From NCBI GenBank assembly GCA_000310025.1, contig FN648450.1, positions 137,621 through 201,620 on the forward strand: a stretch of DNA of 64,000 nucleotides, in the 5' to 3' direction. Of the stretch, positions 21,001 to 33,252 are shown piece after piece (position 1 is the first letter of the stretch; the number at the start of each line of letters is the position of its first letter). The translations under genes were made by a program, and so were the position numbers. Under the pieces are notes generated by a model that did no database searches, was not told where the DNA came from, and worked only from the letters and a program-made list of their open reading frames with translations. The stretch comes from Ectocarpus siliculosus. Lineage: Eukaryota > Sar > Phaeophyceae > Ectocarpales > Ectocarpaceae.

Positions 21001-22729
21001 CGTCTCTAGGGCGAGGGGATCTGTTTACATGGGTCGCGGTGGTGCCTAACTGTTTGTCCGAGCCATGTTTGGGGCACTTAGATTTCAGCTCTTTGGACCG
21101 GTTTGCACAGAGGATAGCAGCGTATCGGTCGTGTCGCTTTCTTTTCTGGCACACGAGGCAACGTGGGGTGTTCACTCCATCCCGCAAGACTCGATGTCAA
21201 CAGCGTCTAGCGCCCTCTTCCCTGCATACCGCCGTCCTGTGTGTCGTCTACAGCATGATGAGATGAAGACCGCGCTAGCCAATATGGCCCTGGCTCCGGT
21301 GCTTTCACCGGCCAAGCACTACGCCACCGCTCTCGGCGGCTCCGGGACCCCTTCTCTCTGGACGCAAGTACCGTGGCACGACGTCTTCGGCTGCTCGGAG
21401 TATCTTTTTTATGACATGGCGAGTTGGGCATGTGCTGAGAGCGTTTCCGAGCCGAAGTTTGGCGTGACGATGTTCTGTTTTGTCCCTCCGAATATGCAGG
21501 CTCCTGGCCCGGTTTGAGTTCCAATGTTCGCCTTCTCTACCTTAGTTCCCTGGCATTTGGTTGCTGCGACTCGTATTGCTCGTGTGTTTTTTGACACGAT
21601 TGCTCCGCCTGGTCGAGACATGTGTAGTCCGGGTTGTCTCGGCCTCCGGGTGACTTGATAGAAGCAGATCCAAGTCACTTTGGGGAGATCGCCGCACTGC
21701 TCACTATCGCCTTCAGACTTGGAGCTAAACTATTCGTGGAACAGAGCCTTCGCCCGAAATCAAAGCTGCTCCTTCCCGATGTTGTCTTCAGGCATATTGT
21801 ACTGTAGCAAAACGGACGTGGTGTCGTGATTAGGTCTCCAGTGCTTTGCTGTACTTTGTGCCCGGTTGTTCGGTCGTTTGGCGAGGATATCGTTTGGGTC
21901 ATCCATCCCACCCTTCTCCCCCGTGGATGAAACTGGTCGCAGGTCATTCTCCCCCTCGCCAAGGAGTTTCTGGACGAGATTGGCGCGCAGCTCGCGTCAG
22001 CGGTTAGCGTCTACCGGCAATCCCAGGGAGCGGATGACTCCGAGTCCGACGAGGATGACGGCACCGAAGACCCACTGGGCTTCAACACCCGTCGCACCAT
22101 CCGGGAGCTGATCAAGACGAAGGGAAAGCTTCCCCCGGGCGGCGGCGACAAGGACCACAAGGCCTTCCTCGCGCGGTAAGACTCCCTCGCTCGAACCTTG
22201 TTGCCTCTGTACAATTTTCGTAGTCTGTTGTTGAGCAAGTGCGTGTTGACACTCGTGGTAGCGGAGGGTTATCACGAGGTAGTTTTTGAGTCGTGTATGT
22301 CCTGAGCCTATCCAAGGGTGCAGCGGTGCAGCAACCGCGGACTTGTCCTTCCGCAATTAGATTTTTCGGCTCAGCATTCTTACCGCTGACTCTTCTTCGG
22401 TTGCCTCGCCCAACCCATATGCATCAGATCACAGGTTTAAGGTCATTATGCTCGACTTAGTCCAGGAAGCTCGGGGCGAACTGCCGGCAGCTATCAAATG
22501 CTCGCTGGAAGTCGCCGAGGATTTTTTTTTCCTTACAACTACACCGACGGCGTTCTGGGTGGCGACGACGCTGGCGGTGACGGTGGCGCTGGTGCTGGCG
22601 GCGTCGACGAGGAGAGCAGCCACGGAGAGGAGAGCAGCGATGAAGGGTCCGTCCAGAACGAAAAACGCCGACACCGAGTCGGAGTACGAAGAAGGGACGG
22701 GTGCCAGCGACACTGAGACGGAGGACTAG
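18092..22729 (+). CDS. Probable multi-exon gene of unknown function (model incomplete)
   Basis: Candidate exons with splice-like edges: 18092-18352 (Ser/Arg-rich start MSHSIGGGSSSSGRARL, ending at GTGCGT), 19784-19913 (contains AAKGFLKKSKDWPEALKLQ), about 20254-20317 (ILKMAYRVYRARGG), 20542-20726 (NLAATWSECHKHVRITVCKL), 21943-22175 (LAKEFLDEIGAQLASAVSVY, then an acidic DSESDEDDGTED run) and 22435-22729. The joins 20726/21943 (phase 0) and 22175/22435 (phase 2) are compatible; earlier joins are unsure, and one or more exons may lie in the N gap. The last exon has two overlapping plausible frames around a T-run at 22522-22530: one gives a Gly/Asp/Glu-rich tail, the other ends GASDTETED. A sequencing slip or a real frameshift is possible. 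No known domain was recognised. Confidence 0.35.
18582..18681. other. Assembly gap (100 N)
   Basis: Exactly 100 unknown bases between C-rich homopolymer flanks. The round size suggests an arbitrary placeholder length, and the gap lies inside the gene model starting at 18092. Confidence 0.99.
19480..19612. repeat. Dispersed repeat of about 135 bp, copy 2
   Basis: Matches 13906-14052, including CTTCGCGCTTGGTGATGTGA and CTAACGACTACGGCATGCAC, and is likewise followed by a C-rich run. It lies in a presumed intron of the gene model 18092-22729. Confidence 0.65.
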
Positions 22730-24566
22730 AAGATTCATCTAGGCGAGAACCGATGTTGTCTTGTGCAGTGCATCCTGTTCGTTCAACTTGTTTTTCCACA
22801 GTGGCTGTAGAAAGATACGTAGGGTGTCTCGAGGTGTCTCAAGGCTAGGAGGTTGGGTATGTGCATTCGTTGGCGATTATTTTCTTCGCAACGACCTTTA
22901 GTTCAGTGTATTCCAACTCTTCAATTTCGCGAGACAAGAATAATCCTTTGGAGCTTTTGGGTGGCTGACGACACCAGTTATTGACAGTACTGTACCCTTT
23001 AGTATGCTACATATGTAACACATTTCCACTGGAGTATTTTTGAACTTCCCGAGTTCTTTGGTAGCCCAAGGCCAAGCCCTTAATCGACACTTTTGTTCAC
23101 GGTGATCGGCCGACCGTCTGTAAAACCCTGTCGTTTCTACTCAAAACCAAATGGGCCGATCGATGACACCGTCCCCGGTTTGCTTGTTTTGAACTGGCTG
23201 TATGTTTTTCAGTCACGTAAGGGAAGAGTTAACGTCAGCGCGACAACGGCGTGGCGAACATCTTCTTCAAAAGGCCGGCGAGACGACCGGCGTGTGTTTC
23301 TTCGGTTCTCTGGCATCGGTCTGGCGCTACCGTCGCGGCACTTTTTTTCGACGGGTGGGGAAGGGGAGCATGTATACGCCCTATGCTTTTTGTGTTTTCG
23401 GTCAATATCCAGACTATATCGTATGTGCGGACGGATTGGGTGTTGACGATGGCCTGCGCCGTTGCTTGTTTGCGTTGCGGAAAGTCCAATTGTTCGGGTG
23501 GTACAGGTTGGTAGGGATTTTGTGTGGACCCTGGGTGAGTTGGGGAAAAGTGGGCCAGGGAGGGCGGCTGGGGGGGGGGGGGGTTCATCATTAAGGTTGT
23601 TAACGGTTGTTGAAAGCTTCAACCTCGGGCGGTGACTTGAAGCCCGCGTTAGCGACCGCCGTTTTTTTCGATTCGCTGGCATCTGTGACGTGCTCACACG
23701 TCGCCCAAGGGGCACGATTGAGGTCGTTTTGTCAAAGGCCAACTGCTGTGTTTTTTTATTTTTCTTGGGTAGTCGGTCAATCTCCGGACCGTATAGTATA
23801 TTCGGAGAAGTTTCTACGGGAGCGTGTTTCCTCACTCGTACCGACTTTACTAAAATGAACTTTTGTTCTTCTCTTGGCTTCCTTGGTGCAATTGCTTGTT
23901 TGTGCGGGAGGTCGAGAAGTGGTGAGCCGGTCGAAAAACTTGTGTGGAGCCGCTCATGGCTGTGTGGGGCTAGGTATGCACATTATTTTTTTTTGTACGT
24001 CATCACGGTTCTTTGTTCGGGAAGCCGCGGCCATCTTGTCCGCCCTCGTTTCGCCGTAATTATCTCGCGGTACACGTACAATCTATTTTGCGTCGTGTGT
24101 ACCCTAAACGAAGCACGGGCCACGATTGTGGTTGCTGGGACCTTGGTTTGAGGCGTCGTTTATTTGTGTCTGCAGAATAGGCTATTGTATAGTTTGTTTT
24201 TTGCCGGGGTGTCATGCGCTCACCACGGTGTTGACGCACGGGAACCTGCATATGTGCAACTACGCGCTAACGCATTATTAACGACCGACGAATTAATTCA
24301 AAAGAACACAAACCTGGTACTTGTTATCCGGCTGCGAACGTTTGTCCCGAGGGGCAGAACAACGTTGCATGATGAGAGGGCACAATCTGGCGAAGTTGTG
24401 AGCCACGGCTTTCTCTAACCCACGAGGTTATGCTGTGTGTGCTTACCTGACCCGGCCAGGTTATGCCACCGGGGTAAGCAACCTGACCAGGTTATGCCAC
24501 CGGGGTCAGCAACCTGGGACGTTGTATTAACTGAAAATAGAGTGCTTTTTTTTTCGGCATTGTACA
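22730..24566. other. Intergenic stretch; small tandem repeat near its end
   Basis: No supported gene. Segments near 23290-23440 and 23655-23815 share short words such as CTGGCATC and GGTCAAT with TCCGGACC/TCCAGAC, hinting at an old duplication. At about 24450-24512 a unit of some 33 bp with CCAGGTTATGCCACCGGGGT is repeated twice. Confidence 0.35.
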
Positions 24567-24959
24567 ATGGTGCATATAATGTGCACCTGGGCCACCTGTG
24601 TGACCGAAATGTGTGCTCGACCACCTGATGGCTTTCGGGGCCGACCACGGATCTACAAAACCGATCCATGTTGTCTCGGAATCCCCGTACCGAAAGACAC
24701 GGCACCGAAATTAAAGTGGACGGACGCCGCGAAGGTGGAGGGGGGAGTACCCTGGCATGCGGCGGTGCTGCAGGGAGCTGAGAGGTTCATGACCTCCTGG
24801 CACGAGAAGGAAGAAGAGGCCAGCCGACAACGAGCGCTCAAACGAAACCACAAGCCAACACCCAATGGGGCGGGAGGGGGGCAGGAGACGGACGAGACGA
24901 CGAGGGAAGAAAGCGAACGAGAAGAGACGGACCGAGTGGCACGATGCGTGCCGGATTGA
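24567..24959 (+). CDS. Hypothetical ORF, charged C-terminal half
   Basis: An open frame of 130 codons. The second half, from KLKWTDAAKVEGGVPWHAAV to a Glu/Arg-rich tail, looks protein-like and could form a coiled coil, while the first half does not. The stop lies just upstream of a LINE tail starting at 24985, so it might be the end of that element's ORF or an unrelated exon. No domain recognised. Confidence 0.25.
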   Translation: MVHIMCTWATCVTEMCARPPDGFRGRPRIYKTDPCCLGIPVPKDTAPKLKWTDAAKVEGGVPWHAAVLQGAERFMTSWHEKEEEASRQRALKRNHKPTPNGAGGGQETDETTREESEREETDRVARCVPD

Positions 24960-24984
24960 ACTTCTGTTAGCCAATTCCCCCCCC

Positions 24985-25580
24985 CCAACGCTGCACCATT
25001 GCACCAACCGCCCAGTAGTGATGACGTACCATTACAATGTATAGCTGGTTGGTGGCCATGTTTGCGTGTTTGCTTGTTCGTTGTTAGTGGTCCCTCCATC
25101 GTGTGCCTGTTTCTGCCTCTTATTTCTTGTTATTTTCGCCCTGGTCCCTTTTTGTCCTCGCTCTTTTTCATTTTATTTCATTTTATTTTTTCTCTTTTTC
25201 TCTCTATTTTTTCTCTCTTTTTCTGTGCCAGATGGCCTTGTCTCTGCTTGCGTTGTAAAGTACCAAGATTGAACCAAGGGGGTGTACCTCTTTCTCTCCG
25301 GCCCATGATAGATAGTGACTCCTAGTCTTAGTTGATACCTCGCATAGCGCGCAGAGGGAGTGGAGGATTCCAGAATATCTGTCGTTGATTTCTATTGACT
25401 TGCGGACCTCTCGGGGCCAGTTTATTTGAGTGTACCTTTTTGGGGTAAGTTCACCTGTGACCACGGGAATCGACCGCGTCGAGCGTTGGATCAGTACGGA
25501 CATACGAAGGTACTGGGTAGAGAGAGATCGGAACGGTTTTTAATGTGAAGACAACAACAACAACAACAACAACAACAAAA
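24985..25580 (+). mobile_element. Non-LTR retrotransposon 3' tail (or SINE), copy 2
   Basis: Starts CCAACGCTGCACC at exactly the same element base as the copy at 905 and ends in a longer (CAA)n tail near 25550-25577. The two copies are about 90-95% identical by eye, apart from the pyrimidine tract, which is shorter here. Confidence 0.75.
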
Positions 25581-25626
25581 ACAAACACCCAATACCTACG
25601 AAGGAGCACGGCGCCGGGAGATGGTA

Positions 25627-25982
25627 TCTTTTTGTTTTTTTGGGGGGGGGGTTCTTCACTTCAAGTCAGCGCTCACAGCACTAGTGCCGTTTTCTCCATC
25701 CCGTGGTCAGGAGTAAACGGCACTAGTGCTGTGGTCACACAGAAGAGCCCCTCTCTACCCTCCCCTCCTGCGGTACTTTGCCTTCGATTTTTAATGCGAG
25801 AAGAGTTCAGCACTCTCTTCCCTCTGTGTACACACGAACTAGCGCTATCCACTACGCCAGAAGCGAAAGCGAGAGAAAAACTCAATTTGCAAGAAAAGCT
25901 CGCTTACGCCGGGATTTGAACCCCTGACCTGACCTCAAGAAGGTTTCGAGGATACCAACTAGACCAATCCACCGGGGCGACT
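25627..25982 (-). mobile_element. tRNA-derived SINE, reverse orientation
   Basis: On the minus strand it opens GTCGCCCCGGTGG, carries an A-box-like GGTCTAGTTGG and a B-box-like GGTTCAAATCC, and has a body matching the SINE at 55519-55834. It ends in a mixed A tail (25627-25643 on the plus strand). The tRNA-related head spans about 75 bases. No clear target duplication was found. Confidence 0.8.
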
Positions 25983-28689
25983 CTTAGTTTGCTGTATATA
26001 TGTGATTGAAAAAAATCCCCCAGCACCAACAGCAGCAGTTGAAGACGAGAGCACCACGCACTGCCTAGTTTTGGGCCAAGAACGGACTGAACGCCGCTTC
26101 TGCCGCTTGTTCATCTCCACAACAGACCTGGACGTGAGTCTGGCAGGTCTTTCTAGCGTTCTCAGTGACGTTACAGCGCCCGCGGTGCGCTTGTCCGATG
26201 CTTCTGTCAAAAACACGGATTCGGGAAAGTAGAAAGCCTCAAAAAAACCCGGCTCCTTCTTTTTACGTTTTCGGGGGAAAACGCCTCCATATATGTTCAA
26301 GAAAACACGGTTCCGTTTTGCTTCGTGATTTATTGGTTGATAAATAACCATAGGCCGATCACAGCGGGGAGGGGGTGGCCGGGGATGCCCGCAATGCGCG
26401 CCCGCTTTTTTTTTTTGTCAGCAGCACACATGAATTCCGCCGCCTGACCTAGGGCAAGGAGTACCCCGGCAACAGATCAACATCTCTTGGGACCTGCCTA
26501 CCTGTCGAGGGTGCCGGTGTGCTCAATGGATGAAGCTACTCGTACTCCTGCTGCGGGTAGCAGCTTGGACTGTGAAAGGTGAGGTAGCAAACGTTTTCGA
26601 CTGTGTAGATGGTGTGACTCTTCGTTTCGTACTCCGCCAGCAACCGACTGGAGTCTACTGCAGTGCGCCTGGCTTGGCTTTGGGGGTGTACCGTACGCAA
26701 CGGGTCACATGCTCTGTATGTGTGAGAGTCGAACGCTTTTTACGGTTTGCCAAATGATGGAGTATTGACGGAATGGTGGCGACTTGTCTCACACCAAGAC
26801 ACCATCCCTGTATCCTTGTACCCTGGCGAACCCGCTGGACGACACGCCGCACGTATTTTTAAATCATAAGAGACCGACATCCCCCCACATGACGCACATG
26901 ACGACGTGGCACGGTTTGTTGTGCGCTATTTCGTGAGCAGAAACCTTATAAACCTCGTGCACACGACATATCCAAGCATTTCTGGAGTTTCTGAAATGCA
27001 AAACGCTGAGTATCTTGCTGTTGGCGGCAGATTGCGGTGTCTTCTCCCATCACGACCCCACAGCAACCGGGACAACGTCCCAGGCGAAAAAATCTTTTTT
27101 TCAGGGATGGGTGGTAACCTCTGTCCACACACGTGTGTTGTGTCTGCGATAGGTAAAAAATTGCAGTTTTGCCAACACCCGGTCTTTTTCGGATTCTCTG
27201 TCCCCGCGTGTCCGCCAGGTATGGACATGGACATCCATCGTATCTCCACTTTTATATACGTGGCGAAATCTTAAGAGAGAGTTGCGGTTGCAGAGTGTGG
27301 CTGGCCTCTTGGGGGTACCGGCCGGCTTGGTTAGCGATCAAGCGAGCGTCGTTCGTTTTGCTCGTTGCCACGCACAAGCAAAGGGTGGAGCGGTGGCGAC
27401 GGCGAGAAGCGAAAGCGCCCCCGTTTTTCCGGGGCGCCAGAGCTTGGGGACTCGTTCTGCCGTCACACCGACACAATCGGCCAAGAAGAATGAAGGCGAG
27501 AGACGTAAGCGCCGAACATCCGGACCGTCCAACGCTGGCACAGACTCTCTGCAGGCCACACCCGACCCCACGAAGGTGCGCCAATCGAAGTATTTGTTTT
27601 GTCCAATACTGACGGCGTACGACGTTGATGACACTCAGTTTAGTCTCATAGTCGCAGGTTGAAGTCGATGGTCGCTCGTTATTTTTACGCAACACAGCAG
27701 TGGAGCCCCAATAACGCGCATATAAAAGCCAAAGAGGATCGTCGGGCACTGTCTTAACAAACACACGTGATTTTGTTTTATGCGGGCAGATGGTCCGAAA
27801 TACCCTCGGGGGTTTCGACCGGGCAGGGAGGGAAGCGACGGGGCGAAGCTGCCTGTGTACGTGTTCCTCGAGCAAGGCTTCCTGGAAGAGGGCGTGCCAG
27901 AACTACTCACCAAGGACATGCACGCTGTCATTGTCCGGTGGTGGGCTAGTACGGTGGACAGCAATGAGGACCACGGATTTACTGGTAACCCTACGTCGAC
28001 CGGCAAAGTCTTGTCAAACAAGTAGACGGGAAGGCGACCCGCTTCATATATCCACGCATGTTTAGCCAGGTAACGACCGCTTGCTGCTTTTTTTTTTTGC
28101 GTAAACCAAAGTACATGATCACGGTCGTTACGGTGTTGACCACTAGGACGCGGCCGTGCTGGTGAAAATCGGTTTTCGTCAATTTGGGGCTTATGTGTTT
28201 TTTCTGAGGTTTGTGTCTGTGTACATATTTTTGTTGTTGACTGTCGCTACAATACCGTCGTGTGTTGCTGGTGTCATGTCGGTCCGGCTTAGGTATTTCA
28301 TGTCCGTATGTTCGATTCCCTCGACGCGATTGACTGCCCCTTGTATCCTTGCGTTTCACCCAGGACATTCTCGAAATGAGGTTTGCACACATACGGGCTG
28401 GAATGGAGACGCACAAGGCTCCTACGGCATCCCAGGCGGCCCAAGCTGGATATGCACGGAGATACTTGTCGGCTGTCTCACGGTGAACGGCGCCGCAATG
28501 CGTCGAGACAGGGCGGACAGACAGCCCTTCGGTATCCAACAGGGAGAAACTCTGCCCGTGGCATTACCAGTATCCGCGAAAGAGCGAGCAGAGGTAGTGA
28601 GAGCCGCCACGTGGCGCAATGCAGACCATGTGTATGAGACGCGCTCGGTGTGAAGGACTGCTGTCGTCGTGTGCTGTGTCTATAGATTG
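25983..28689. other. Low-support region with possible isolated exons
   Basis: Possible plus-strand pieces are a start exon at 26526-26578 (MDEATRTPAAGSSLDCE before GTGAGG), a piece near 27384-27578 (GTRSAVTPTQSAKKNEGE before GTGCGC) and one near 27790-28025 (LEQGFLEEGVPELLTKDM). Their phases do not all agree, so no gene is called. The remainder shows nothing recognisable. Confidence 0.25.
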
Positions 28690-29077
28690 TGATTGTGGTG
28701 TATGTCTTTTGTTTGTCTTGTGGGTTTGTTTTATTTTTCCTGCCTCGTTTTCTTCGTCTTTCTCTTCTTTTCCCATAATTTTCCATCTCGTTTGTCCTTT
28801 TCGCGTCTGCCTCGGATGGCCCTCTCTCTATCTCTGTGAAGTAGCAAGATTGAACCAGGGGATGTACGTCTCTCTGACCGTGTGTGTAAACGGGAGCGGA
28901 GGGCCCCAGATTTAGGGTCGTTGATTGAAATTGGCTTGTGGACCGGTGGGGTCCATTTTCTTTAGTGTACCTTTTGTAGGTAAGTTAGCATGGGACGGCG
29001 GTAATCACTCAGTCAGTTGAGAGTGTTTTCGAATGAGAGATCGGAACGGTTTTTTATTGTGAAGACAATAACAACTG
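28690..29077 (+). mobile_element. Diverged LINE 3' tail, copy 3
   Basis: From about 28814 it is similar to 1205-1535, with shared landmarks GTGAAGTA.CAAGATTGAACCA, TTAGTGTACCTTTT.TAGG and GAGATCGGAACGGTTTTT, and ends GTGAAGACAATAACAAC. It is clearly older than, or from a different subfamily to, the other two copies. Confidence 0.6.
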
Positions 29078-30292
29078 TATGGTGTGTGTGCGATGAGTTC
29101 CCGATTGGTTTACCTTGGTTTAGCTGTTTTTTTGTTCGTGCCGTTGAAGGGAGGGGCGGCCGTTGCGTGTACGGTTGAGGAGTACACCAGCGTGGTCTTA
29201 TCTTACCAATGTCTACAAGGAGGGTTTGTGTACCGGTAATGCGCCTATGTCTCATTGTAACGGCTACATCTTTTAGGGAAAAGCCCGGTTTGTATCCGCT
29301 ACGTGGACGTCTGTGGAGAGAATAAACAGGGTTCCGTACAGGACGACAACGAAATGTTTCAGGGTTGCTCCGACGACTGAAGACATTTTGTGCAGCATCT
29401 TCAGGAAGGCTAGTGGTGTCAAGTTGGCACACCAACGACATAAGGCGCCACTTCTTGAAACCCACCGACTGATGCTTGTACGAATGTACGGATCCCGTCT
29501 TGCCTGTTGCACCAAGGCTCTCAAGGTGCCGATCTGATCTTATTTGTTTGAAGGATTGACTCCCTCTGAGGGGGATATAGGTCCCATACACACAACGCGC
29601 GAAATGTTGGCGATCACGTGTTAACCACAAGGTCATGGGAGAGATCGATCCTTGCTCGGATGACCTTTTTTTCCCCGAAGGTGACTTTTTTTCTACCAAA
29701 ATTTATTTTTTGGTTCTCCCCTACGTTCTTTGCTCCTCATTTGCGCCACCCTCGCGCTATTCTCCCAGTCCTCACCAAAGACGAAGGACCAACACTTGAA
29801 AATGGCGGTCAATAGATTTCAACGAAAAAAACAACAACAATCGGGAATATTTATTCTGGGGCCGGGAAAAAAAAGGACACACTCGACTCCTTAGTGACGA
29901 TGTTAGTTTGAAAACATGAACATTCTCGTTTGGTTCCTGAGGCAGCGCGTATCCTACGCGAACACACCAAATATATTGTCCAGAAAAGGACCACAAATAA
30001 ATACCACCGAAACTACAAACCGACTCGAAATCCGTTTTTCCGATCCGGCCCTGCATTCCCGTACTGAGGGAGTGTACTTTTTTTTTTTCAAATCACGTAC
30101 AACCGAACTCGTATCTGATTTGTGCCCAATGTGCGCCTTCCAGTCGTCGGGGGTGAAAAACAAAAGAACACACACACAAACATGTGGTCACGGCCCCTCA
30201 ACTCCCTTACTTCCCCCTCCCACACCCCACTTCCCCACCAAGGTACACATCGCCCCCCACTCCAGCTATCTATGTGTACTCATTCTCGCCAG
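29078..30292. other. Intergenic stretch without a supported gene
   Basis: A 228-codon minus-strand frame (29013-29699) begins inside the LINE tail and lacks protein-like features. The words CAAAGAC and GAAAATGGCGGTC near 29774-29812 also occur near 11024-11050. Nothing else is called. Confidence 0.35.
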
Positions 30293-32689
30293 CTATCCGG
30301 AACGACAATTGCTGGTCTGTGTAAGGCCAGACTCTCGTCGTCGTCTATCTATCCCCTCTCGTGGTGAGAAGTAGCGCAACATTTTCTGAAGTTGCATCTT
30401 GTTGTACTTGGACGGCGGGTTGCCACTGCATTCTTGGATGTACTCTCTGAGGTCGGGGACCCTCAAACTCCGCCAAGCGCTCGAGCCGATAATCCGGTTA
30501 AGCTCCAACTGGCGATCTCTCTGCGCGACAGTGTAGACTTTGATCGGCCTGGGTGCCTTTGGTTGTTTCGTAGTCGACCCCTTACCGCCAACCCCCGCCT
30601 TCAACTTGTCTCTAAGCGCCATCTCTGCTTTGCGGTTTTTTAAGCGCTTCGTCAGGTTCGTCAGTCCATTCGTGAACGCGAACATGCGGCAATTGTGCCA
30701 CTTCTTCAAAACGAAATCGAACAGGTCGTCACATTGCTTTGTGCAGCCCTTCCCCCCTTTGGGTCCGAGGTGAGGTTCTTCGACGAGACCCACACACCTT
30801 GACCATGCCGCCTTGACGGGCTCAGCCGTGGAAACCACCCGGTACATTTCCGACGGCAAATCACCCAGATACGTCGCCAACAGGGCGGGGTTGAGCAATG
30901 CCGATCTATACCCCATCTCTAGCGCACGCACGGAAAGATAGAAATCAGCCTATGCGAAAATGATACCCTTCCCTTCCCACGGATTGTTCCTCTCCTCGAC
31001 CACGAATTCAAAGCCACTGAAATGAGGGTAAGCCTCCCGGAACTCCTCAGCGGATGCAACTTTGTGGCTGTTGACAAATGGCAAGAACGCCGAACCGAGA
31101 GAACGCTGTCTGTTCACGCGTGAAAGGGCGCTACATATAAAATTGTCACCCAGCAAAGTTGTACACTAGACGCCGTTGATGAACGTCCAGATCAACGTCG
31201 CAGGCAGGATACGCCACTTTGACAAGATGGGCCTCGTCCAAACATTGCGTGACAGTCTTGTCAACGACCTGCTCGGAATATGTATCACGGGGGGGGTGTA
31301 GCGGGTTGATGGAATCATTGTCACGCCCAAATACAAAAACACCCTAAACACCAAACGAACTGGTACACCGGCAAGATTATCGCACCCATACGACTCTACC
31401 TTCCTTCCACGTGCCAACCATTCGAGGCAGACTCACCCCGAACACGCAAGTGAGTGTGTGAGCGACACGCCGACTCTCCACTCCTAGCTCTTGAGCCTTG
31501 CGGACGATGCTCGGCTCGGTTCTGAACTCCAGTTGCTTCGGAAAGCGCTCGTCCTCCCACTTCTTCTCGTACGCTAGTGCGCACGTCGACGAAGGCGGTT
31601 GTTTGGAATTTTTACCAGAACCCCCCACCACCCAAGAATCGCGTCCTTTACTCCCTGAACCAAGAGTCAACCTACGACGATATGCTTGAACTGCTTGTCT
31701 TGCCCTAGCCAATGTTCCCGGAGATGTTGCCCAACCAAGCCTACCATCCTCTGGCCTGTCGGGAGCTTGCTGATGATGAAGTCGGCCAGGGCTGCATAGG
31801 TCTATCATGCAAGGAGCATACAACGAGCGTGGCGGCGACAGCTGAGAACAACGCATATTAATGATTGCTTTGATGACGCCCCTCTCCTTTCATGGTTGAT
31901 GATACCAAGCAAGGTCATCTTAACCGGATTTTGAAGAGACCCCAGAAAAAACACGATGTTAGCGCGAAGTCGAGACGGTGGCGGCCTTCCCTTCTCACCT
32001 GCTGTTCGGCTTGAGGAGTACCCGTCTCTTCTGCTTTTGTCTCTTCATCCTCTTCTTCCTCATCTCCCCTGGTGAATGCATCCAGGCATTCATACAGGCG
32101 GTCGAAGTCCTCGAAACCTTCATCGTCTTGATCAATACCCTTGATGCCTGTGTCACATACGAAGGATTTGCGGGCGCGGGGGTGGGGGGGGTGGGAGGCA
32201 CACATGCCTAAGGTGTCAGTGAGCAACCGCAATATATTCCCTATAAGCCGGAGATGGTCTTGGTGTTCCTGGCCCGCGTGACGACCGCCCAGCCTCCAGG
32301 GTACCGCTACCATTCAAGACTCCTCATTGCAAGGCAGCGATTGGGTCTGCTTGATAAAAGTCACGAGCTGTGCGGCGAAGAGTTCTTACCGCGCATAGAC
32401 TCCGAGCGAGCCATGTATCAATAGCAAAATTACGGTGACATCGTAAACTACAAGTTCGAACACTCATGTCGGAGTCTTTGAGGAAAAATCTCGAACATGC
32501 CCAGGCATCAGTCCTACGGAAACCGCAGTGCACGCGTACGAAGCTAACCTTACCCAAGTCTTCGTCGTCACTCCCATGTTGCTCGGGATTGCTGTGGACT
32601 TTCCCCTCTTCTTCCCCTCCGGCGATCCTGAGCGAAGGCATGGGTGCGGCATCAACAGAGGGCAAATTAGCACCAAGTGCTACCACCAT
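30293..32689 (-). pseudogene. Multi-exon gene of unknown function, possibly decayed
   Basis: On the minus strand, a first exon from 32689 ends DDEDLG at a GTAAGG donor near 32552. The next, about 32149 to 31999, is in a compatible phase and reads GIDQDDEGFEDFDRLYECLD, then a Glu-rich run, ending QAEQQ at GTGAGA. Later pieces include ADFIISKLPTGQRMVGLVGQ (near 31770) and YEKKWEDERFPKQLEFRTEP (near 31560). Also seen are VDKTVTQCLDEAHLVKVAYP (near 31260), then, one frame over, SRVNRQRSLGSAFLPFVNSH, and a last piece (30931-30293) with CTKQCDDLFDFVLKKWHNC and a possible SAP-like DLREYIQECSGNPPSKYNKM. An in-frame TAG near 30950, just before ADFYLSVRALEMGYRS, and the frame change near 31140 suggest decay, though a short intron could explain one. 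It might be a transposase; no catalytic motif was recognised. Confidence 0.35.
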
Positions 32690-33252
32690 GACACTACTTT
32701 ACGTCGACGGCGTACACAATCACATCGTGCGCTATCAAAGTTGTCCTCATGCTAACCCTACCCTGCAAATATGCATACCTCTCCCAGAGAAAAACCACGA
32801 AGGCGATGCACGGGCGCAGCACAGACGTCCTCGTCTTCGTCAGAACCATCCCACCCCCCCCCTCCCGCCGCCCCGCGCAGGTCGCCCATGATTTCGAAGC
32901 GCGATTACCCACCTGTTATGGTTTTTAATTATACCTTGGTGAATGGACAGGCATGTATATAGCCTCGCATTCCCTTTGAGCCCGAATATCTACCATGTAT
33001 CAACATAGTGGCGGGCACACTCATAAATAAATGCACATCCGTACGAGCAATGATATTGCGGTCGCGTCCTGTCGTAGTCTCGCCGTCAAGAGGAATTCCG
33101 GACACGATTGCACACGCCGGAATCCACCAGACAAAACAGGATACAACCAGGTGACAGACCTCGCGCTACACTGCCGTGCTTTGGTGCCCCCCTGTCCACC
33201 TACCCTCCTACCCTCCACCAGACTCTGCGTTGGTCGGGCTGTTTTGACGGGT
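32690..33252. other. Intergenic stretch without a supported gene
   Basis: No coding frame of note and no repeat shared with the rest of the window. Confidence 0.35.

Noticed and set aside
29013-29699. 228-codon minus-strand ORF
   Set aside because: Starts in a LINE tail, has no motif, and its composition is not protein-like.
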